From Halothiobacillus neapolitanus c2 (lineage in GTDB: Bacteria; Pseudomonadota; Gammaproteobacteria; Halothiobacillales; Halothiobacillaceae), in NCBI RefSeq assembly GCF_000024765.1, contig NC_013422.1, forward strand, positions 2,003,501-2,067,500: a stretch of DNA of 64,000 bases. The letters run 5' to 3'. Shown here in pieces: positions 44,989 to 54,101 of the stretch. The notes under the pieces are model-generated. The model was not told the origin of the DNA. It worked only from the letters and a program-made list of their open reading frames with translations, and searched no databases. How positions within the stretch are numbered: the stretch's first letter is position 1; each line of letters starts with the position of its first letter. Both the position numbers and the translations under genes were made by a program.

Positions 44989-46791
44989 TCAGCAGTTAGT
45001 CAAACCTGGATTACCTTTAACACCGATCAAACGCGGCTCGTTGATCTTGACGGGCTTGATGTGCTTCTTGTCCCGCAACCAAGTTTCAACCTGATCCCAG
45101 ATCATCTTGCCGGTGTCGCCCGGAATTTCACCCGGTTTGGCAACGGAAGCCCAGCCAGCGACCTTGTACTTCTTGTTCGGATCCAGCGGTTTGCCGCCGA
45201 GCGCCATTTCGGAAATACGCTTGCCTTTGACTTCGTTCGGCGCGCAGGCATAGGTCATGCCACCAACGCGAACCATGTCGCCACCTTGCTGGTAGTACGG
45301 GTCTTTGTTGAAGATGTTATCGCAGACGTCTTCGAGAATACCCTTGATTTGCTCGCCGGTGAACTCATTCACGGTGACGTTTGGATAGGTCAAACCGACT
45401 TCGGTCATCAGATCGCCGTATTTGATCGGCTCGCCCGGAATAAGAGAAGTACCCCAACGAACCCCTGGAGAGAATGAGATTTCGCAGTCGTTCTGGTCAA
45501 TGATGGCCTGACAGATCAGTTGATCCCATGAACCGGTGAAGTTACCACGGCGGTACAACAGGCTGTCGTTGGTGGCCACCACTTCGTCGTAACGTTTCTT
45601 AACATTGAAGGTTTTACCTTGGAAGGTAACGTCTTGGTTAAGCAGCTTGTCGATAAGCGCCTGCATTTCTTTATCTGGCTCGATGAAGTCAGCAAAGACC
45701 GGCAACAGGTGATATTTGAAATCCTGTAATTTGCCGTTTTTGAAATCCATGTCCAACACGCCGAGGTACTTGGTATTCGAGCCTGCGTTGGTGACGATTG
45801 TTTTGCCACCGGCATTTTTGACGATGGTCGGATGCGGAATCGCATCGTGGGTATGGCCACCCATAATGGCGTCGATGCCCGTTACTTGTGCAGCCATCTT
45901 CAAGTCAACGTCCATGCCGTTGTGCGACAGGACAACAACGCACTCAGCGCCTTCTTTACGGGCTTTGTTGACAACGTCTTGCATGTCTTCCGGGTTGATG
46001 CCGAATGTCCAGCCTTCGGTCATCCAACGCGGGTTGGCGATAGGTGTGTACGGGAATGCCTGGCCCACAATGGCAACCTTGACGCCATTCTGTTCACGAA
46101 TGATGTACGGCTTGAATACGCGATCTTCAAAGTCTTCGTTGCGAATGTTCTGAGCAACGAATGTCATGTTGCCAGCGGCTTCAAGCTGCTTGATGCCGTC
46201 CATCATGCGATCTTTGCCGTAGGTCGCTTCCCAATGCGATGTAAACGCATCCAGACCAAACAGTTTTTGCGTATCGATCTGACTTTGGGCGTTTGTCCAC
46301 AACGCCATACCGGTACCTTGCCAGTTATCACCACCATCAAGGACCAAAGCGCCTGGACGCTGGGCCTTCATGTGCTTAACGAGGGTCAAAAGGTGCGCGT
46401 AACCGCCGACCTTACCGAATTTTTTAGCGGCCTCAACGTAGTTCAGGCAGGTGAAGGCATGCGCCTCTGGCGTATTTGGCTTCAACCCAAAATGCTTCAG
46501 GAAGGCCTCGCCGACGAGATGAGGTGCATTCCCCTCCATTGAGCCAACACCGAGATTGATGCTCGGCTCACGGAAATAGATCGGGTCGAGCTGCGCGTGC
46601 GTATCGGTGTAATGCAGAATGTGCACGTTACCGAATTTGGGCACTTCGTACATGTTGCCGGAGGCACGGTTCACCTTGACGGTATTGGCAACAGTTTGAT
46701 TGCCAGTGCCCGCTTGGGCGGTTTCAAGACTGATACCCGCTGCAGATGCTGCCGCGAGCATTTGCAGGAATTCCCGACGAGATAAATTCAT
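44989..46791 (-). CDS. soxB: Thiosulfohydrolase SoxB
   Basis: SoxB hydrolyses the sulfate group from SoxY-bound thiosulfonate in the periplasm. The N-terminus is a twin-arginine signal (SRREFLQMLAAASAAGIS), so it is exported folded with its metals. The metallophosphatase domain has LHYTDTHAQLDP, LVLDGGDNWQGTG, VLSHNGMDVD and MGGHTHDAIPHP, which supply the manganese ligands. The C-terminal 5'-nucleotidase domain follows. The 600-residue length is typical. It stands alone, 7 kb from soxXA; soxY and soxZ are not in the window. Confidence 0.95.
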   Translation of the reverse strand: MNLSRREFLQMLAAASAAGISLETAQAGTGNQTVANTVKVNRASGNMYEVPKFGNVHILHYTDTHAQLDPIYFREPSINLGVGSMEGNAPHLVGEAFLKHFGLKPNTPEAHAFTCLNYVEAAKKFGKVGGYAHLLTLVKHMKAQRPGALVLDGGDNWQGTGMALWTNAQSQIDTQKLFGLDAFTSHWEATYGKDRMMDGIKQLEAAGNMTFVAQNIRNEDFEDRVFKPYIIREQNGVKVAIVGQAFPYTPIANPRWMTEGWTFGINPEDMQDVVNKARKEGAECVVVLSHNGMDVDLKMAAQVTGIDAIMGGHTHDAIPHPTIVKNAGGKTIVTNAGSNTKYLGVLDMDFKNGKLQDFKYHLLPVFADFIEPDKEMQALIDKLLNQDVTFQGKTFNVKKRYDEVVATNDSLLYRRGNFTGSWDQLICQAIIDQNDCEISFSPGVRWGTSLIPGEPIKYGDLMTEVGLTYPNVTVNEFTGEQIKGILEDVCDNIFNKDPYYQQGGDMVRVGGMTYACAPNEVKGKRISEMALGGKPLDPNKKYKVAGWASVAKPGEIPGDTGKMIWDQVETWLRDKKHIKPVKINEPRLIGVKGNPGLTNC

Positions 46792-47058
46792 TCGATGATC
46801 TCCGTTATTGGATTTTTTTTAAGTACGCACGCGCAGTGCAGAACAGGTTTGTCTCAAGCGAACCATTATTAATATCGCCGGAGACCCAAAGAGTTCAAAA
46901 CCGCAGCCCAAGATTTAACCACACTGCCACTGTCGACGACAGCAAAAATACTTATGTGCATAGAAACAAAGCACACACCCTGACCACATTATGGTGAAAT
47001 CGGGCTGCGAGTTCGGACGTCGTTTCTTCGAAATAGTTCCCGAATTCAAGGTTCATCG
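46792..47058. other. Intergenic region upstream of soxB
   Basis: This stretch between soxB and the 13-bp tandem repeat contains the soxB promoter candidate (46869-46898) and the ribosome site GGAG eight bases before soxB. The remaining A+T-rich sequence shows no gene. Both flanking genes are on the minus strand. Confidence 0.45.
46869..46898 (-). promoter_or_regulatory. Candidate soxB promoter
   Basis: On the minus strand TTGAAC (46898-46893) and TATTAA (46874-46869) are separated by 18 bases, about 80 bases before the soxB start. Both boxes are near the sigma-70 consensus. No repressor site was identified. Confidence 0.45.
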
Positions 47059-47110
47059 ACTATCAGGCCAGACGATCAGGCCAAACTAACAGACCAAACT
47101 ATCAGACCAG
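47059..47110. repeat. Four tandem copies of a 13-bp repeat over the holB stop
   Basis: Four direct units, ACTATCAGGCCAG, ACGATCAGGCCAA, ACTAACAGACCAA and ACTATCAGACCAG, lie head to tail with no gap. The last two codons and the stop of holB fall in the fourth unit. Because 13 is not a multiple of three, the copies carry stop codons in different frames when read on the minus strand. Slippage at such repeats could change copy number between strains. Confidence 0.85.
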
Positions 47111-48187
47111 GCGAGCGGGCAAATCAGGATCGATCAAGTCGAGCGCAAGACGATCCAGTGCCAGCTCCTCGTTCAATGGATGCCTGGCCGATTGCAGGAA
47201 TTCGAGCAAGACGCGATGAACCTTAAGCCAATGCGACTTGGAGCGGGCACCGGCCAGCTTTTGAATGAGCGGTTGCAGCGGCGCCGGGGCCTCAGTCGGC
47301 AGGCCAGAATGCACCCGCATCACCTCGACCCATATCCGCATTAACCAGCGGGCGAGCACGTCCCGATCAATAGTTTGCCACTGCTTGACGACCGGCAGCA
47401 CTTGGTCGCGCTCCGTCATCAAGCGAACCCACGCCGTTGTCGGCGATTGCCAATCCCACGAAGGCGGTGAACCGTCCATCAGCCGGTCATCACCGATGAA
47501 CCAGAGCAATTCGGCTTCTTCGGTGGAAAGGCCATATCGCTGGGTCAGCCAATCGACAATAACCGCACGTCGAGGCACCGTCATCGTCAATCGCTGTATG
47601 CGTGATCGGATGGTGGACGGCAATAAATCGGCACGCTCGGATGTCATCAGGAACAAGCTGCCCGCTGGCGGCTCTTCAAGCAATTTGAGCAACCCGTTGG
47701 CGGCACTGCGATTCATGCGCTCGGCCTGTTCGATCAAGGCCACGCGCAGCGGACCGTAACGCGTCAGGCTAAAGCGCTCGATCAAGGTCCGAATGTCTTC
47801 AACGGAAATATCCTTGCTTGCGTTGTCACGTACCAGGAGCTGAATATCGGGATGTGTGCCCGCGAGGCGCAATCGACAGGCAGCACATTGACCGCAGGCA
47901 CGTTCAGCCCCCGGCGTTGTCACGGGGTCGGCGCATAATAAATACGCTGCCATTTCTCTTGCCAGCGTGAGCGAACCCAAGCCCGAGGCACCGGTAACCA
48001 GCAAGCCATGTGGCAGTCGATCCTGCCGGTGCATCAACAAAAATCGATCCCACGGTGCCCGAAGCCAGGGCATTTCGGCCACACCGACCGAGGAAATGGG
48101 CCAGGGCGATTCTGCCGCAAGACCGTCTACGGCGTTTGTGGTTATTGCCTTATTGGCGGCTACCTTGCTGGTTCTGGCCCTAGCCAC
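47102..48187 (-). CDS. holB: DNA polymerase III delta' subunit
   Basis: HolB is part of the clamp loader. The AAA+-like domain has PHGLLVTGASGLGSLTLAREMA as P-loop region and a four-Cys zinc module around CGQCAACRL. AANGLLKLLEEPPAG and SRIQRLTM match the family's sensor regions. The start is set to GTG 48187, with GGAGG five bases upstream and an 8-base overlap with the tmk stop; the longer open frame (to 48271) would overlap tmk by 92 bases. The C-terminus runs into a tandem repeat. Confidence 0.9.
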   Translation of the reverse strand: MARARTSKVAANKAITTNAVDGLAAESPWPISSVGVAEMPWLRAPWDRFLLMHRQDRLPHGLLVTGASGLGSLTLAREMAAYLLCADPVTTPGAERACGQCAACRLRLAGTHPDIQLLVRDNASKDISVEDIRTLIERFSLTRYGPLRVALIEQAERMNRSAANGLLKLLEEPPAGSLFLMTSERADLLPSTIRSRIQRLTMTVPRRAVIVDWLTQRYGLSTEEAELLWFIGDDRLMDGSPPSWDWQSPTTAWVRLMTERDQVLPVVKQWQTIDRDVLARWLMRIWVEVMRVHSGLPTEAPAPLQPLIQKLAGARSKSHWLKVHRVLLEFLQSARHPLNEELALDRLALDLIDPDLPARLV

Positions 48188-48833
48188 GGTCGCCTCCCCC
48201 CAGCAAAAAACGCGCAGAAAGCTCAGTCTGAATCTGCATGTGCACGTCCGCAATCGGAGCGGCCGCATCAATCAAGGCAAAGCGCGTCGACTGCCCGGCC
48301 AACTCAAGAAAGCCGGCGCGAACACGTTCAAAAAAATCATGGCGCTCACGTTCAAATCGGTCGTGGGCACCCGCTCCTCGCCGGGCTGCTGCTCGTTTCA
48401 TGCCGACATCCACGGGCAGATCGAGCAACAAGGTCAAATCGGGTGAAACGCCCTGCTCTGCCGTCTGCGCCAAGGTTTCGATCAATGATCGATCCATGCC
48501 GCGCCCCGCACCCTGATAGGCACGGGAAGAGTCAGTGAAGCGGTCGCTGATCACCACCTTGCCCGCCGCCAATCCGGGCTTGATCCGCCCTGCCACATGT
48601 TGCGCACGGGCTGCAAACATCAGCATAAGCTCAGTGGGTGGCACCAGATCTTCCTCTGCCGGATTGAGCAGGACTTCGCGAATTGCTTCTGCAATTGGTG
48701 TACCACCCGGCTCCCGTGTGCAATCCACTTCGCGACCGTGGGCACGAAACCACTCGGCCACACCCGCAATGGCGGTGGACTTACCGGCGCCTTCGATACC
48801 CTCGATGGTGATAAATATTCCGGGTGCGTTCAT
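48180..48833 (-). CDS. tmk: Thymidylate kinase
   Basis: Tmk phosphorylates dTMP. The P-loop is FITIEGIEGAGKSTAI, the dTMP-binding TREPGGTPIAE follows, and VISDRFTDSSRAYQGAGRG supplies the base-binding and DR(Y/F) region; the LID segment has RFERERHDFFERV. From the Met at 48833 (MNAPGIFITIEG) the length is 217 residues, as expected. The gene lies 22 bases after mltG and overlaps holB, the usual mltG-tmk-holB order. Confidence 0.95.
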   Translation of the reverse strand: MNAPGIFITIEGIEGAGKSTAIAGVAEWFRAHGREVDCTREPGGTPIAEAIREVLLNPAEEDLVPPTELMLMFAARAQHVAGRIKPGLAAGKVVISDRFTDSSRAYQGAGRGMDRSLIETLAQTAEQGVSPDLTLLLDLPVDVGMKRAAARRGAGAHDRFERERHDFFERVRAGFLELAGQSTRFALIDAAAPIADVHMQIQTELSARFLLGGGDRG

Positions 48834-48855
48834 GAATGCTCGGTCATTGCTGGGT

Positions 48856-49947
48856 TCATTGCTTTTTTTTCGGTTCGGATGCCCGCGTATCTTCAATTTT
48901 ACGCCAGGTCTGCACGGCTTGATTGTGTCCTTTCAGTGTGCGCGAAAAGGTGTGTCCGCCCGTGCCATTGGCAACAAAATACAGGGCATCCGTTTTATCG
49001 GGATGCGTCACAGCCTGCAATGCAGCTGCGGATGGCAGGGCAATCGGCGTCGGCGGCAAACCGGTGCGGGTGTAGGTATTGTACGGCGTATCGGCGCGCA
49101 GCTGGCTTAGCGTCAGACTTCGTGGCGAACTGTCCTCGTCAACCTGTCCCTGAGTTGCCTCCGCCACGCCGTAGATGACAGCCGGATCCGTCTGCAACCG
49201 CATTCCGATGTTCAATCGGTTGATGAATACACCCGCCACCATGGCGCGTTCATCGGGCAAGCCGGTTTCCTTTTCCACGATAGAAGCCAGAATCAGTGCA
49301 TCGTAGGGCGTTTTCAAGGGCAGCCCGGGTGCGCGATCCGCCCATGCCGCGTCCAGATGAGACCGCATCGAGCGGTAGGCTTCCTGCAGAATCTTTTTGT
49401 CCGTGGTGCCGCGTGTGAATACATACGTATCGGGGAACAACCAACCTTCGAGATGGGTGATCGGCCAATTCATCTCGGCGATGATCTGGGCCTGATCCAG
49501 CCCGTTCAGCGTGTGTTTTATTTCCTTTTGCGCCGCGAGCTTGTTCAGGAAATCCTGGGCGGTATCCCCTTCGGGGATGGTGATGCGGTAACGCACCACA
49601 TCGCCTTCGACCAGTCGATCGAGAAAACCGAGCAACCGATCCTGATCGGTAATCTGGTACGCACCCGCCTGAATTGAGCGCGCTTTACCACTCAATCGAG
49701 CCGCCCACACGAATACGGTCGGATTGACCCTCGCACCGGAGGCATCAGCGATTTTAGCGATTTGCCGCGCGTCCGCACCACTGGGGATTTCAATCGTGAT
49801 CGCCGCAGCGCCTGAGGGCAGTAAGGGCTGGGTGAGAAAAACACCAATCCGGCCGACCATCCATACGGTGGCGAATAAAAGCCCCATCGTGAGCAGCCAG
49901 ACCCACAAAAAACCGATCGCCCTATTCATAGTATTCAGCCATTTCAT
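48856..49947 (-). CDS. mltG: Endolytic murein transglycosylase MltG
   Basis: MltG (YceG) cleaves nascent peptidoglycan strands in the periplasm and is anchored by one N-terminal membrane helix (FLWVWLLTMGLLFATVWMV). A LysM-like region follows, then the catalytic domain with Glu in ILASIVEKETGLPDERAMVAGVF and conserved MRLQTDPAVIYG and NTYTRTGLPPTPI. Starts at 49947 (MKWLNTM, with GGAA upstream) or 49929 (MNRAIGF) are both possible; both overlap pabC. The length of about 360 residues is normal. Confidence 0.93.
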   Translation of the reverse strand: MKWLNTMNRAIGFLWVWLLTMGLLFATVWMVGRIGVFLTQPLLPSGAAAITIEIPSGADARQIAKIADASGARVNPTVFVWAARLSGKARSIQAGAYQITDQDRLLGFLDRLVEGDVVRYRITIPEGDTAQDFLNKLAAQKEIKHTLNGLDQAQIIAEMNWPITHLEGWLFPDTYVFTRGTTDKKILQEAYRSMRSHLDAAWADRAPGLPLKTPYDALILASIVEKETGLPDERAMVAGVFINRLNIGMRLQTDPAVIYGVAEATQGQVDEDSSPRSLTLSQLRADTPYNTYTRTGLPPTPIALPSAAALQAVTHPDKTDALYFVANGTGGHTFSRTLKGHNQAVQTWRKIEDTRASEPKKKQ

Positions 49948-50839
49948 CAAACATTTTCCGGCAACGCGCCCGGCCGCCGCCATCAAGAACCGCTATCTGG
50001 CGCTGCAAAGCGAACCAGGTCGAATCAACAGGCTTACCCCCGTCTTCAGCCCGAATATCACACAGGCGATGCCAACGCGCCTCCATATCCCTGGATTGAT
50101 CAAGAGACAACACACGCCCCGCCAGGCGACCGATCGGCAGCACACCCCGGACGGAATTGCTGAGCGCAGCGGCCTGAGCTAAAGCCAGGCGGCCGATGGA
50201 CACGGGTGCAATCGTCACATCCAGGTAACGACACAACAAGGCACGAACTATCCCGGCAATGGCGGAACCCTGAGTCGGCGGCGTAAACCAGCGACCATTT
50301 TCCAGCCAGAAGAAATTGCTTTGCGTTCCGCCCAAGATCAGACCGTTCTCGTCATGGATCAGGCACTCATCGACCCCCTCCGGCCAAGCCGCGCGCGCCA
50401 GCACTTGAGGCAGACGATTGAGATGCTTGAGTCCGCTGAGTGCAGGTATCGGGATACCGCCGGATTGCTTGAGCAGACCAACGCTTAATCCCTGAATCGA
50501 CCATTCCGGAGCCGCCGCAGGCACATCACCGATCAAAACAGCCAGTGTGGGCTCGACCGGTTCCGCCCGAAGATAGCCCCGCTGCCCCGATCCTGCCGTG
50601 TACATGAGTTTTATCACAGCCTGTGTCTTGCCGCTCTGCGCAACCGCCGAATCAATGGCAGTGCGCACGTCGATTTCATCAGGTAGCGGCAAGCCCAGCG
50701 CGCAACAGGTGTAACTCATTCGGGCAAAATGCTCGGGCCACCAAGCGACCCCGCCACCGGATAGCCGCATCGTTTCAAACAAGCCATCGCCGTAGGCCAG
50801 ACCGCGATCCTGCGGGGTGAAGGGCGCAAAGTGTGTCAC
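49922..50839 (-). CDS. pabC: Aminodeoxychorismate lyase
   Basis: PabC is a PLP fold-type IV enzyme that makes p-aminobenzoate for folate. RGLAYGDGLFETMR is the family N-terminus, the PLP Lys is in SGLKHLNRLPQVLA, and ECLIHDENGLILGGTQSNFFW follows. The start GTG at 50839 overlaps the pabB stop by four bases (GTGA) and gives 305 residues; the open frame extends further into pabB without support. The C-terminal tail is about 40 residues longer than in E. coli. Confidence 0.9.
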   Translation of the reverse strand: MTHFAPFTPQDRGLAYGDGLFETMRLSGGGVAWWPEHFARMSYTCCALGLPLPDEIDVRTAIDSAVAQSGKTQAVIKLMYTAGSGQRGYLRAEPVEPTLAVLIGDVPAAAPEWSIQGLSVGLLKQSGGIPIPALSGLKHLNRLPQVLARAAWPEGVDECLIHDENGLILGGTQSNFFWLENGRWFTPPTQGSAIAGIVRALLCRYLDVTIAPVSIGRLALAQAAALSNSVRGVLPIGRLAGRVLSLDQSRDMEARWHRLCDIRAEDGGKPVDSTWFALQRQIAVLDGGGRARCRKMFDEMAEYYE

Positions 50840-52299
50840 GGCATTTGATCTGCATTGTGGGCGCCGGTCAGCGCCATCAACAGGCCGCGCGCTTTCTCTT
50901 CGGTTTCCGTGCATTCACGCTCAGGGGCGCTATCGGCCACGATACCCGCGCCGGTTCGAAATTCACCTAAACCATCCTTCGCCAAAAACACGGTTCGAAT
51001 CAGAATATTGCTGTCCATCCGGCCATCCAGACTCAAATAGCCGACGCTGCCCGTGTAAGGGCCACGGCCGGTCTGCTCCAGCTCCGCCAGAATTTCCATG
51101 CAACGCACCTTGGGGCAACCTGTGATCGTGCCGCCCGGAAATGTAGCAGCCAGCAGATCGAATACCGACTGATCGGGACGCAATTGCCCACAGACATTCG
51201 ACACCAGATGATGCACATGCGCGAATGATTCGAGCACCATCAATTCATCTACGCAAACGCTGCCCGGCTGGCACACGCGGCCAAGATCATTGCGCTCCAG
51301 ATCGATCAGCATCACGTGCTCGGCGCGTTCTTTGGGGTGGGCGCGCAACTCAGCCATCAGCGCCGCATCACGAACGCTGTCGTCATCGCGCCGGCGCGTG
51401 CCGGCAATCGGTCGCGTCGAGACTTGGCCGCCGCGGTGATCAACCAAACGCTCGGGCGATGAGCTGATGATTTCACCCTCGGGCAGACGATACCAAGCTG
51501 CGAAGGGCGCGGGATTATGTCGTTCCAAACGGCGGAAGATACGCAGCCCCGCATCGGTTTGAGTGGCAGAAAATCGCCAGGCACGCGATAGATTGGCCTG
51601 AAAGACATCACCCGCACGCAAAAACGCTAACACCTGCTGCACACCCGACCGGTAACGCGCGGGGTCATCTGCCTGCAAGGCGTGAATATCCAGGGCTGCA
51701 TCGGCTTGCGGGGCGAGCGTAAACGCGCGCAGACAGGCACGCAATGATTCGGCCGCATCAGCGGATTGCCCGTCATGAACCAACCAGGTTTTGTGATGCA
51801 GATGATCGTATATCAGCGCGCTGGCGTGATATTGCGCCACGGCAACTGGAAAACCGACCCGATCGGCAGGCGCAAACCGAGGCAGATCAAGGCTCGGTTC
51901 GATTTGTCCCGCCAGTTCATAGGAAAGATAGAAACTCCAGCCGCCAACAAAGGGCAGCTCGGTCGCAAAACCCGCCGGTGGCCTTGCAAAAGCCGCCACC
52001 GCCTTGGCAAAAGCAGATAGAAAGTGAGATTCAGCCGTCAACGATTGCGGCAAGCTTGTGGCGTGCAGAATATCCTGCGCATCCAGACGCAATTCGGCGC
52101 GGGCTGCGCCAAACAGGATGGACCAGCGGGCATTGTTCTGCCCAAACTCACTCGTTGCACCCGACGCCAGACTGGCAAACAAATGCGAAAACTGATCGGG
52201 CATCTGTGCAAGCAGATCAGGAAAATCAGCCGCCGTAAGGCCTTCTATTGGTTCGATGACCGGTGAACACGTCCTTGCGGAAGGTGCTTTACTGGACAT
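50836..52299 (-). CDS. pabB: Aminodeoxychorismate synthase component I
   Basis: PabB converts chorismate and ammonia to aminodeoxychorismate. The chorismate-binding domain has GDVFQANLSR, SSSPERLV, then PIAGTRRR where E. coli PabB has PIKGT with a catalytic Lys, and LIDLERNDLGRVC plus FPGGTITGCPKVRCMEI, which bind chorismate and Mg2+. The PIAGT form resembles TrpE, but the coupled pabC argues for PabB. The 487-residue length includes an N-terminal domain without obvious Trp-pocket signature. pabA is not adjacent. It lies between fabF and pabC. Confidence 0.87.
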   Translation of the reverse strand: MSSKAPSARTCSPVIEPIEGLTAADFPDLLAQMPDQFSHLFASLASGATSEFGQNNARWSILFGAARAELRLDAQDILHATSLPQSLTAESHFLSAFAKAVAAFARPPAGFATELPFVGGWSFYLSYELAGQIEPSLDLPRFAPADRVGFPVAVAQYHASALIYDHLHHKTWLVHDGQSADAAESLRACLRAFTLAPQADAALDIHALQADDPARYRSGVQQVLAFLRAGDVFQANLSRAWRFSATQTDAGLRIFRRLERHNPAPFAAWYRLPEGEIISSSPERLVDHRGGQVSTRPIAGTRRRDDDSVRDAALMAELRAHPKERAEHVMLIDLERNDLGRVCQPGSVCVDELMVLESFAHVHHLVSNVCGQLRPDQSVFDLLAATFPGGTITGCPKVRCMEILAELEQTGRGPYTGSVGYLSLDGRMDSNILIRTVFLAKDGLGEFRTGAGIVADSAPERECTETEEKARGLLMALTGAHNADQMP

Positions 52300-52326
52300 G
52301 AAAAAGAAAGAACCGATTCACGCCGA

Positions 52327-53568
52327 TCATAAGCGCCGGAAAATCAGCGTGCCATTGGTGCCGCCAAAACCGAAGGAGTTCGACATAACCACATCAAGGC
52401 CGCTCACTTGGCGCGCGGTATGCGGCACGAAATCCAGATCACAGCCTTCGGATGGCTCAAACAGATTCACCGTCGGTGGCAGCACTTGGTCGCGCAGGGC
52501 CAGCAAGGAGAATACCGCTTCGATTCCACCCGCGGCTCCCAACAAGTGGCCTGTCATGGATTTGGTCGAACTGACCGGGCAGCGTTTGGCGTAGTCACCG
52601 AACGCGGCGTGCAATGCCGCCACTTCTGCCATATCACCGGCTTGCGTCGATGTGCCATGCGCGTTCACGTAACCGATGTCTTCGGGATTGAGCTTGGCAT
52701 CCTGCATCGCCGCCAGCATACAACGACGCGCGCCGTCGCCATCTGCGGAAGGCGCTGTCATGTGATAAGCATCGGCACTCATGCCAAAACCGATTAGCTC
52801 ACCGTAAATGTGGGCGTCGCGCGCTTTTGCATGGTCATACGATTCAAGCACAAGCACACCCGCCCCTTCGCCGAGCACAAACCCATCACGGTCTTTATCC
52901 CAAGGCCGCGAGGCGTGTTCGGGGTCATCGTTACGGGTCGATAACGCGCGCGCAGCGGAGAAACCGGCCACGCCCAGCGGAGAAACGGCGCCTTCGGAGC
53001 CGCCGGCAATCATCACATCCGCATCGCCATAGGCAATCAAGCGTGCCGCCTGACCAATGCTGTGTGTACCCGCCGCGCAGGCGGTAACGGTGGCCAGATT
53101 AGGCCCGCGAAAGCCATAGCGGATCGATAGCTGACCGGACACCATGTTGACGATCGCACCGGGCACGAAGAATGGCGACACACGCCGTGCGCCTTGATGC
53201 TCCAGTGTCATGGTGTTGCGTTCGATACCCTCAAGGCCACCAATACCGGAACCGATCAGCGTACCGACACGATCGTAATTCAACGAGTCACTGATCAGCC
53301 CGGCATCCTCGATCGCTTCGATCGCCGCAGCCATGCCGTAATGGATGAATGGCTCCATCTTCTTGATTTCTTTTGCGGGAATGAACTGGGCGACATCGAA
53401 ATCGTTCAACGTGGCAGCAATTTGCGAAGCCATCGCACTGACATCGAAACGATCGATCCGGCGAACCCCCGAGCGACCGTCAAGAATGCCAGCCCAGCTG
53501 GTTGCTACTGTATTACCCAGAGGAGTCAATGCCCCTAACCCAGTCACCACCACACGTTGCTTACTCAT
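52327..53568 (-). CDS. fabF: 3-oxoacyl-[acyl-carrier-protein] synthase II
   Basis: FabF elongates acyl-ACP. The catalytic triad is visible: Cys in [15 protein letters not shown], His in [12 protein letters not shown], and His in [18 protein letters not shown]. The N-terminus [18 protein letters not shown] and the C-terminal NSFGFGGTN are standard. The 413-residue length is normal. A terminator sits between acpP and fabF, so fabF is likely expressed at a lower level than acpP. Confidence 0.97.
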   Translation of the reverse strand: MSKQRVVVTGLGALTPLGNTVATSWAGILDGRSGVRRIDRFDVSAMASQIAATLNDFDVAQFIPAKEIKKMEPFIHYGMAAAIEAIEDAGLISDSLNYDRVGTLIGSGIGGLEGIERNTMTLEHQGARRVSPFFVPGAIVNMVSGQLSIRYGFRGPNLATVTACAAGTHSIGQAARLIAYGDADVMIAGGSEGAVSPLGVAGFSAARALSTRNDDPEHASRPWDKDRDGFVLGEGAGVLVLESYDHAKARDAHIYGELIGFGMSADAYHMTAPSADGDGARRCMLAAMQDAKLNPEDIGYVNAHGTSTQAGDMAEVAALHAAFGDYAKRCPVSSTKSMTGHLLGAAGGIEAVFSLLALRDQVLPPTVNLFEPSEGCDLDFVPHTARQVSGLDVVMSNSFGFGGTNGTLIFRRL

Positions 53569-53600
53569 GCGTTCAAATCCATATTTTTTCTTTTTTCATA

Positions 53601-53634
53601 TAAAAAAACCGCGCCGGGATAACCCAAGGCGCGG
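53601..53634 (-). terminator. Internal terminator between acpP and fabF
   Basis: On the minus strand the stem CCGCGCC / GGCGCGG with a 12-base loop is followed by seven T. It starts about 50 bases after the acpP stop. Partial read-through would let fabF and the genes behind it be transcribed while allowing acpP to be far more abundant. Confidence 0.85.
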
Positions 53635-53685
53635 CCTTTTGTTCAATCAACCACCCAGACCCCGGGACAAACCCAGGGCCGCGAG

Positions 53686-53925
53686 TTATGCGTCTTTGTG
53701 GGCGTTGATGTAATCAATGGCCAACTGTACGGTTGTGATTTTTTCAGCTTCTTCGTCAGGAATTTCGCACTCGAATTCCTCTTCCAAAGCCATCACCAAC
53801 TCGACGGTGTCGAGAGAATCAGCGCCCAGATCATCAACGAATGAAGCCTCATTGGTGACTTCTTCTTCCTTAACGCCCAGCTGTTCTACAACAATCTTCT
53901 TCACGCGTTCGTCAACGGTGCTCAT
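53686..53925 (-). CDS. acpP: Acyl carrier protein
   Basis: The 79-residue acidic protein carries the phosphopantetheine Ser37 in [21 protein letters not shown] (in parts: [13 protein letters not shown]). The start [18 protein letters not shown] is typical of proteobacterial AcpP. It has its own promoter candidate in the 176-base gap behind fabG and a terminator behind it, consistent with high, separate expression of this abundant protein. Confidence 0.97.
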   Translation of the reverse strand: MSTVDERVKKIVVEQLGVKEEEVTNEASFVDDLGADSLDTVELVMALEEEFECEIPDEEAEKITTVQLAIDYINAHKDA

Positions 53926-53985
53926 AACGATTCAACCTCGATTTAAGACAAATTGGTTCAAGGGCTCTTGCCCGAGATGGCAGGC

Positions 53986-54013
53986 ATTCTAGTTAAAACC
54001 GGCCAATCCGCAA
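53986..54013 (-). promoter_or_regulatory. Candidate acpP promoter
   Basis: On the minus strand TTGCGG (54013-54008) and TAGAAT (53991-53986) are 16 bases apart, about 60 bases before the acpP start. The region is flanked by two overlapping pairs of inverted repeats (see findings). Confidence 0.5.
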
Positions 54014-54101
54014 AATAAAAATAACTTCAGAGCCCTCGGGCAACCTGATCAAAAACTAAAAAACGGTCTCGGAAGCCACTGATTCTCATGGCCAATACCG
54101 A

